From: Spirochaetales bacterium
Lineage (GTDB): Bacteria; Spirochaetota; Spirochaetia; SZUA-6; DRHE01
Length of the DNA: 11,563 bases
Direction of reading: 5' to 3'
NCBI GenBank assembly: GCA_023136785.1
Contig: JAGLQP010000021.1
Coordinates: 1-11,563, forward strand
Positions 8,501 to 11,563 of this stretch are shown in pieces. The translations under genes and the position numbers were made by a program. The notes under the pieces are model-generated. The model made no database searches and was not told the DNA's origin. It was given only the letters and a program-made list of their open reading frames with translations. The first letter of the stretch is position 1. Each line of letters starts with the position of its first letter.

Positions 8501-9949
8501 GGTAGGGCACGGGGAACGGTCCTGCGGAACCAGCTGAAATCGGATTTCACCATCACTGCCCTGGACATGCGGATCATCAACACGATGACCCCGGCAACCG
8601 ACATTTTTACCTTTACCACGGGAAGCGCTCAAGGAGCTCTGCGTATCGTCGGTCCGATCAACGACCCCGATTGGATCGGTTATCTGGATGTGTCTAATGC
8701 CGAACTAGAGTTTTCCCTTTCCCCCGACACGGTCAAGCCGCTCAACGCCCGTCTTATTTTCGATGGGAAAAACTTCACTTTGCCCCGCACCACCTCGTTC
8801 AGTGGAGATACGAAAATCGAAGGTGAGGGATTCTTCTACATCGATCACTGGAGACCGGAAGGGGTTGAGCTGATTTTCTACGTCGAAGAGTATCCCGGAG
8901 TTCACGTCAGTTACCCCTTTGATACGGTCTTTGTGGATGGCTATGCAACCGGCGCGGTTCGAGTACGATCCGACTCGACAACGACCCGCCTGGACGGAAA
9001 GATTCGGGCGAACTCCTGCAGGATAGCCCTTCAGCGTAAGGAAAGGGACCAACCCGTATCGGAGGTACGACCAGCGCTTCCCCTGTCTGTGGATATAGAC
9101 ATATCGACGGGTAGACGCGTGGAGTTTTACTGGCCGGCTATAAACTTTCCGATCGTCCGTACCTATGCCAGACAGGGGGAGCAGGTAGCGATCTACATCA
9201 ATGAGGAAACGGGTGAGTTTTTCATGGAAGGGGAGGTAGAGATTCGGGGAGGCGAGGTGTTCTACTTCGACCGCAGTTTCTATCTGAAACAGGGAAGCAT
9301 CGCTTTTAAAGAGACCTTGGACGAGTTTGATCCGTGGATCTACGCCCTGGCTGAAATTCGGGAGAGGGACTTCAACAACGAAGAGATCAAGATCTTTCTC
9401 GAGGTAAACAACAAACTCAGCCTGTTTTCCCCCCGATTTTACTCCGAACCCTCGCGGCCGGATGTGGAGATCCTAAACCTGATCGGCGGCACGATTCTCA
9501 ATCGCTTCGGACAGACAGATTTTGGGACGGCCGCCGTGATGTTGACCAGCGACATTATCGGGCAGTTCGGCATCCTAACGCCTTTCGAGAGGGCCGTCCG
9601 GGAAGTTCTGAACCTGGATATGTTCACCGTTCGCACTCAGTTCCTGCAAAATGTTCTAATAGGCAAGATTCGGGGAGAGAATTTGGTGGAGAATAGCTTT
9701 AATCCCCTTGACAATACTACCCTGACTCTTGGAAAGTATCTGGGAACCGATCTGTTTCTCGAGGCTTTGGTGCGGTTTCAGAATGTGGACGAACTTACCA
9801 GCTCGAGCAACATCAGAACGGAGGGAGAGCTGAACTTGGAGTGGGTAACCCCCTTCTTTCTGCTCGAATGGACATTTACACCCACCCATCCCGAAAACCT
9901 GTTCCTTTCCGACAACAGCATCGGGTTGAGCTGGAAATACTCGTATTGA
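5567..9949 (+). CDS. tamB: TamB-family (DUF490) translocation/assembly module protein
   Basis: A 1460-residue periplasm-spanning protein of the AsmA/TamB group, which bridges inner and outer membranes and is linked to outer-membrane protein assembly and lipid transport. A hydrophobic helix at about 12-31 anchors it, followed by an AsmA-like N-terminal segment ('YERMSPSVFGYLGIRGL', about 61-77). Most of the rest is repetitive beta-strand sequence built on the pattern G-x-P-x-G-x-hydrophobic-x-hydrophobic-x-N/G, for example 'GPINDPDWIGYLDVSNAELE' near 1029. The C-terminal DUF490 region (about 1110-1460) has the family hallmarks: 'GGEVFYFDRSFYLKQGSIAF' (about 1228), then 'FDPWIYALAEI', then 'SEPSRPDVEILNLIGG' (about 1294). 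E. coli TamB has 1259 residues, so this one is somewhat longer. The chain ends in 'SIGLSWKYSY', resembling an outer-membrane beta-signal. TTG overlaps the tonB stop (TTGA), and bamA follows after 23 bases. Family call firm; cargo unknown. Confidence 0.95.
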   Translation: MSSDSIQLKWRFLEILILLVIITLGTLFVQQIGTRLDRRMEELKTEVLHMLEARIGRRISYERMSPSVFGYLGIRGLIVYSQNDPEEVLLRINRVKVYYNLFRFLSTRAAILALSEIQIANSEFNIDYDRDRELLDLLDSLRTGSGITSNRNFFRQSDGDRREEEFPQIDISGSNITLRYTYGDWQLSVTDLFFTAENQGDLYEIGVRGSIEVQHTRKGSPVPAWLSTRVKINGSLDRFFTWSDLAIRIYSLSTDTIDLKRQTLQVTYDSSSLNVRKIQDRAPLDLQVFYDTASKDLSFQFTAERFQPASLFQLTGPLKRFSPYLLSYVSSSGSVDVNLDELRIRYSADLQIELPGEVLPFDVSVFSRITGNEEIMYLNPLVFDTSRGRVAFLGNVLVKNLMPSGLLRINDLEPVEGQNLNATLNIERGVQALSIEGKALSLGETLFDSFTLNLAPEGRSVGFTVAAVLEGAPESGSLEATGGLSWEAEPTLQVEASLNRIPLNPIYRLLVPEQRISPRLEQRLRQYTVSAAAGATTDFFDFTLSAEQVEVLEEDQPDNTLRFAGNMTGDTAEITDIRAEWQGYSLRGDITAERLEESTELSSLFWFEDVPYQIDLDVLPGKSVRVSGSYGLEGYYSFTRTINPVLLSGRVVQLWGNPFRLSSESLPVTLRQGTMYVSLDMAGLMDANGSPYATSSMIRVRNIPFSTVKKNSLEMAFELYDDRLFLNRIAYQDGISELVGSGIADLEDLVPIKANASIRLQSPQGAELYSSDVRIDGTQIQGQLEFARSPIERFGIEAVNGDVSGSIAIDGTRPRPDLKVVLSLNDGRLNLDPLGLELSATYTEESVELSSLNVSFLRHRIEGVRGNLDIESGAFEFQSRYRAEYFEQIVNLQVDLRGSIGGLPWPLTLDRVLENDINGLLTLSDITVDDRSVPQWLVSLQGEGGVLSFDGGPSESIHGTIGRDGSFTLNLLEPLPIQGRARGTVLRNQLKSDFTITALDMRIINTMTPATDIFTFTTGSAQGALRIVGPINDPDWIGYLDVSNAELEFSLSPDTVKPLNARLIFDGKNFTLPRTTSFSGDTKIEGEGFFYIDHWRPEGVELIFYVEEYPGVHVSYPFDTVFVDGYATGAVRVRSDSTTTRLDGKIRANSCRIALQRKERDQPVSEVRPALPLSVDIDISTGRRVEFYWPAINFPIVRTYARQGEQVAIYINEETGEFFMEGEVEIRGGEVFYFDRSFYLKQGSIAFKETLDEFDPWIYALAEIRERDFNNEEIKIFLEVNNKLSLFSPRFYSEPSRPDVEILNLIGGTILNRFGQTDFGTAAVMLTSDIIGQFGILTPFERAVREVLNLDMFTVRTQFLQNVLIGKIRGENLVENSFNPLDNTTLTLGKYLGTDLFLEALVRFQNVDELTSSSNIRTEGELNLEWVTPFFLLEWTFTPTHPENLFLSDNSIGLSWKYSY

Positions 9950-9956
9950 GCAGACC

Positions 9957-9961
9957 AGGAG
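9957..9961 (+). promoter_or_regulatory. Ribosome binding site for bamA
   Basis: AGGAG ends 11 bases before ATG at 9973. It supports the ATG over an in-frame TTG at 9946 that overlaps the tamB stop (TTGA) and would add 9 residues to the signal peptide. The 23-base gap holds no hairpin. Confidence 0.6.
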
Positions 9962-9972
9962 CTAACGCGAAC

Positions 9973-11563
9973 ATGACAGCACACATCGACACCTATACGA
10001 ACTATCCGTGCGATCGTCGCGGCCGGCGTTGTGCAGGCCTGCTGCTTGCTCTTGTTTTTATTCTCTGTGCCTTGCCCCTGTCGGCTCAAGAAGAGTGGTA
10101 CATGGGGAAACCGATTGCGGATTTCACCTTCATCGGACTGGATACAGTTTCCGAGAACGAGCTGCTGCCCCTGGTACGGCCCTATATCGGCACGGAGTTC
10201 AGTCTGGAAGTTTTCTGGGAGATCCAAGAAACCCTCTACGCCCTCGATTATTTCGAATCGATCGAAGCCAATGCCGAACCAGGAGACGATGCTCGCGAGA
10301 GCGTGATCATCGAGTTCACGGTGCAAGAAAAGCCAACAGTGGAAGAGGTAGTGTTGGAGGGAAACAGGCGTCTGCGCAAGAGGGAAATACTAGATAATGT
10401 TCTGATCGCCGTGGGGGATATGGTGACGGAAATCCAGGCCGATCTCGATGCCCAAGCCATAACGGAGCTCTACCTGGAAAAGGGATATATCGATGCTTCG
10501 GTGAAGACAGTCCTCGAATCCGGGGAACAAGAAAATACGGTGATCGTCAAGTTCATCATCAATGAAGGGGCGCAGACGGCGATCAAGTCGATCATCTTTT
10601 CGGGGAACAGCTTCGCCTCCGAAGGAACCCTGAGACGACAGATGAAGACCAAGCCCCAATCCTTGTTTTCCAGCGGCGTGTTCCAGGAGTTGAAATTCGA
10701 GGAGGATCAGCAGAGAATTCTCGATTACTACGCCGAGCGGGGCTATATCGATGCCAAGATCGAGGAGGTACAGCGCACCATCGAACGGGATGAAGAGAAG
10801 GGCAAGAATTTCCTGAGTATCACGATTTATATCGATGAGGGCCAGCAGTGGACCTACGGCGGTATGGATTTCGAGGGGAACGCAATTTTTGCCGATGAGG
10901 CTCTGCAGGAGCTGGTTCGCCAGCAACCGGGAAAAGTACTGGATAAGATCAGGCTCGAGGCGGACACTCAACGAATAGCGGATCTGTATTATGAAAATGG
11001 ATACATCTTCAACATAATCAACCGGGAGGAGCAACGGGACGTAAAGAAACAGGAGATCTCCTACACGATTCACATCGTGGAAACGGACAGGGCGCACATA
11101 GAGAACATCATCATCAAGGGTAACGAAAAAACCAAGGACTACGTGATCTACCGGGAGCTTCCCTTCGAGGAGGGAGACATTTTCAGTAAGGCCAAGGTGC
11201 TCCAGGGGCTGCGCAACCTCTACAACCTACAGTACTTCACAGCGGTGCAGCCGGAGACGCCTCCGGGGAGCGCGGAAGGATTGATGGATCTGGTGATCAA
11301 TGTGGAGGAGGGGAGCACCGCCAACATCAACTTCGGGATCATGTTCGCCGGTGGAGACTACCCGATCTCGGGGATGCTCAAGTGGGAGGAGAACAATTTC
11401 CTCGGCAAGGGACAATCCTTGGGCGTGAATGCGGAACTGTCTACGCTTCGTCAGATGATCTCCCTGAGCTTCGAGGAGCCCTGGCTGCTCGGCCGCCGTT
11501 GGTTGGGGGGGGTGAGCGTCAGCTTCGAGCATGCCATCGTTCCCAACGTGACCCAGGACAGCC
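9973..11563 (+). CDS. bamA: BamA outer-membrane protein assembly factor (3'-truncated by window edge)
   Basis: The first 530 residues of the outer-membrane insertase that folds and inserts beta-barrel proteins; roughly 300 more residues of barrel would be expected beyond the edge. A signal peptide is clear: basic n-region to about residue 19, hydrophobic core 21-36, and likely cleavage after 'LPLSA' (34-38). Five POTRA domains follow at about 46-119, 122-200, 203-290, 294-371 and 374-447, each with the beta-alpha-alpha-beta-beta pattern and the GN or GL turn after the first strand ('VLEGN', 'IFSGN', 'DFEGN', 'IIKGN'). The element Y-x-x-x-G-Y-I-D recurs in POTRA 2 and 3 and as 'YYENGYIF' in POTRA 4. 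The barrel starts near 450 ('INFGIMFAGG'). ATG at 9973 is preferred, with AGGAG upstream; TTG at 9946 is the alternative. Its place directly after tamB matches known spirochaete gene order. Confidence 0.94.
   Translation, partial: MTAHIDTYTNYPCDRRGRRCAGLLLALVFILCALPLSAQEEWYMGKPIADFTFIGLDTVSENELLPLVRPYIGTEFSLEVFWEIQETLYALDYFESIEANAEPGDDARESVIIEFTVQEKPTVEEVVLEGNRRLRKREILDNVLIAVGDMVTEIQADLDAQAITELYLEKGYIDASVKTVLESGEQENTVIVKFIINEGAQTAIKSIIFSGNSFASEGTLRRQMKTKPQSLFSSGVFQELKFEEDQQRILDYYAERGYIDAKIEEVQRTIERDEEKGKNFLSITIYIDEGQQWTYGGMDFEGNAIFADEALQELVRQQPGKVLDKIRLEADTQRIADLYYENGYIFNIINREEQRDVKKQEISYTIHIVETDRAHIENIIIKGNEKTKDYVIYRELPFEEGDIFSKAKVLQGLRNLYNLQYFTAVQPETPPGSAEGLMDLVINVEEGSTANINFGIMFAGGDYPISGMLKWEENNFLGKGQSLGVNAELSTLRQMISLSFEEPWLLGRRWLGGVSVSFEHAIVPNVTQDS
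11505..11512 (+). repeat. Run of eight G within bamA
   Basis: Eight consecutive G in the early barrel coding region (around residues 510-513, in 'RRWLGGVSV'). The frame is intact as given, so the gene is on in this sequence. A one-base change would end the protein within the barrel. Confidence 0.92.

Larger units (their letters stand above)
1..11563 (+). other. Predicted single transcription unit: barrel protein, exbB, two CNNM genes, exbD, tonB, tamB, bamA
   Basis: All eight genes point the same way. Spacings in order are 33, 3, -10, -23, -4, -4 and 23 bases, and none of the gaps has room for a promoter or a terminator hairpin. The four overlaps, including one ATGA and one TTGA junction, suggest translational coupling from the first CNNM gene through tamB. 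The promoter and the end of the operon both lie outside the window. Confidence 0.75.

Noticed and set aside
10471..11010. Similar short DNA stretches within bamA around the GYID codons, as a possible direct repeat
   Set aside because: They are explained by homologous POTRA domains encoding the same Y-x-x-x-G-Y-I-D element and are not separate DNA repeats.
10390..11097. A 235-codon open frame on the minus strand rich in Leu and Ile
   Set aside because: It is antisense to the POTRA domains of bamA; its hydrophobic look comes from reading acidic, charged POTRA codons backwards (GAG/GAT to CTC/ATC).

Overview
The window reads as one tightly packed, plus-strand gene cluster for the cell envelope of a diderm (Gram-negative-type) bacterium. 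I favour a spirochaete of the Spirochaeta/Treponema group. The reasons are the adjacent tamB-bamA pair (as in Treponema pallidum, where the TamB-like and BamA genes are neighbours), the lack of the proteobacterial genes usually found near bamA, and heavy use of TTG start codons (three of the six genes complete in the window). This is inference from gene content; there is no rRNA or other phylogenetic marker here.

Layout, all on the plus strand: (1) 1-1263, the 3' part of an unrecognised beta-rich protein, probably an outer-membrane barrel, open at the left edge; (2) 1297-1926, an ExbB/TolQ-type proton-channel subunit; (3) 1930-3186 and (4) 3177-4442, two divergent CNNM/CorC (HlyC-type) membrane proteins with CBS and CorC_HlyC domains; (5) 4420-4830, an ExbD/TolR-type subunit; (6) 4827-5570, a TonB-like energy transducer; (7) 5567-9949, a 1460-residue TamB (DUF490) protein; (8) 9973-11563, BamA with signal peptide, five POTRA domains and the start of its barrel, cut by the right edge. 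Neighbouring genes overlap (10, 23, 4 and 4 bases) or are 3 to 33 bases apart. I see no terminator, internal promoter, RNA gene, mobile element or CRISPR array, so the whole set is probably one operon read from a promoter upstream of the window.

Functionally, ExbB, ExbD and TonB would form an inner-membrane motor that converts proton-motive force into mechanical work across the periplasm. TamB would be a periplasm-spanning bridge anchored in the inner membrane, and BamA the outer-membrane insertase. The most interesting feature is that these modules are translationally coupled (exbD-tonB-tamB by 4-base overlaps, then bamA), which suggests an energised version of the TamB/BamA envelope-assembly or lipid-transport system. 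Two further oddities are the pair of CNNM-type proteins inserted between exbB and exbD, and a Gln in the ExbB homologue where E. coli ExbB has the key third-helix Glu (E176).
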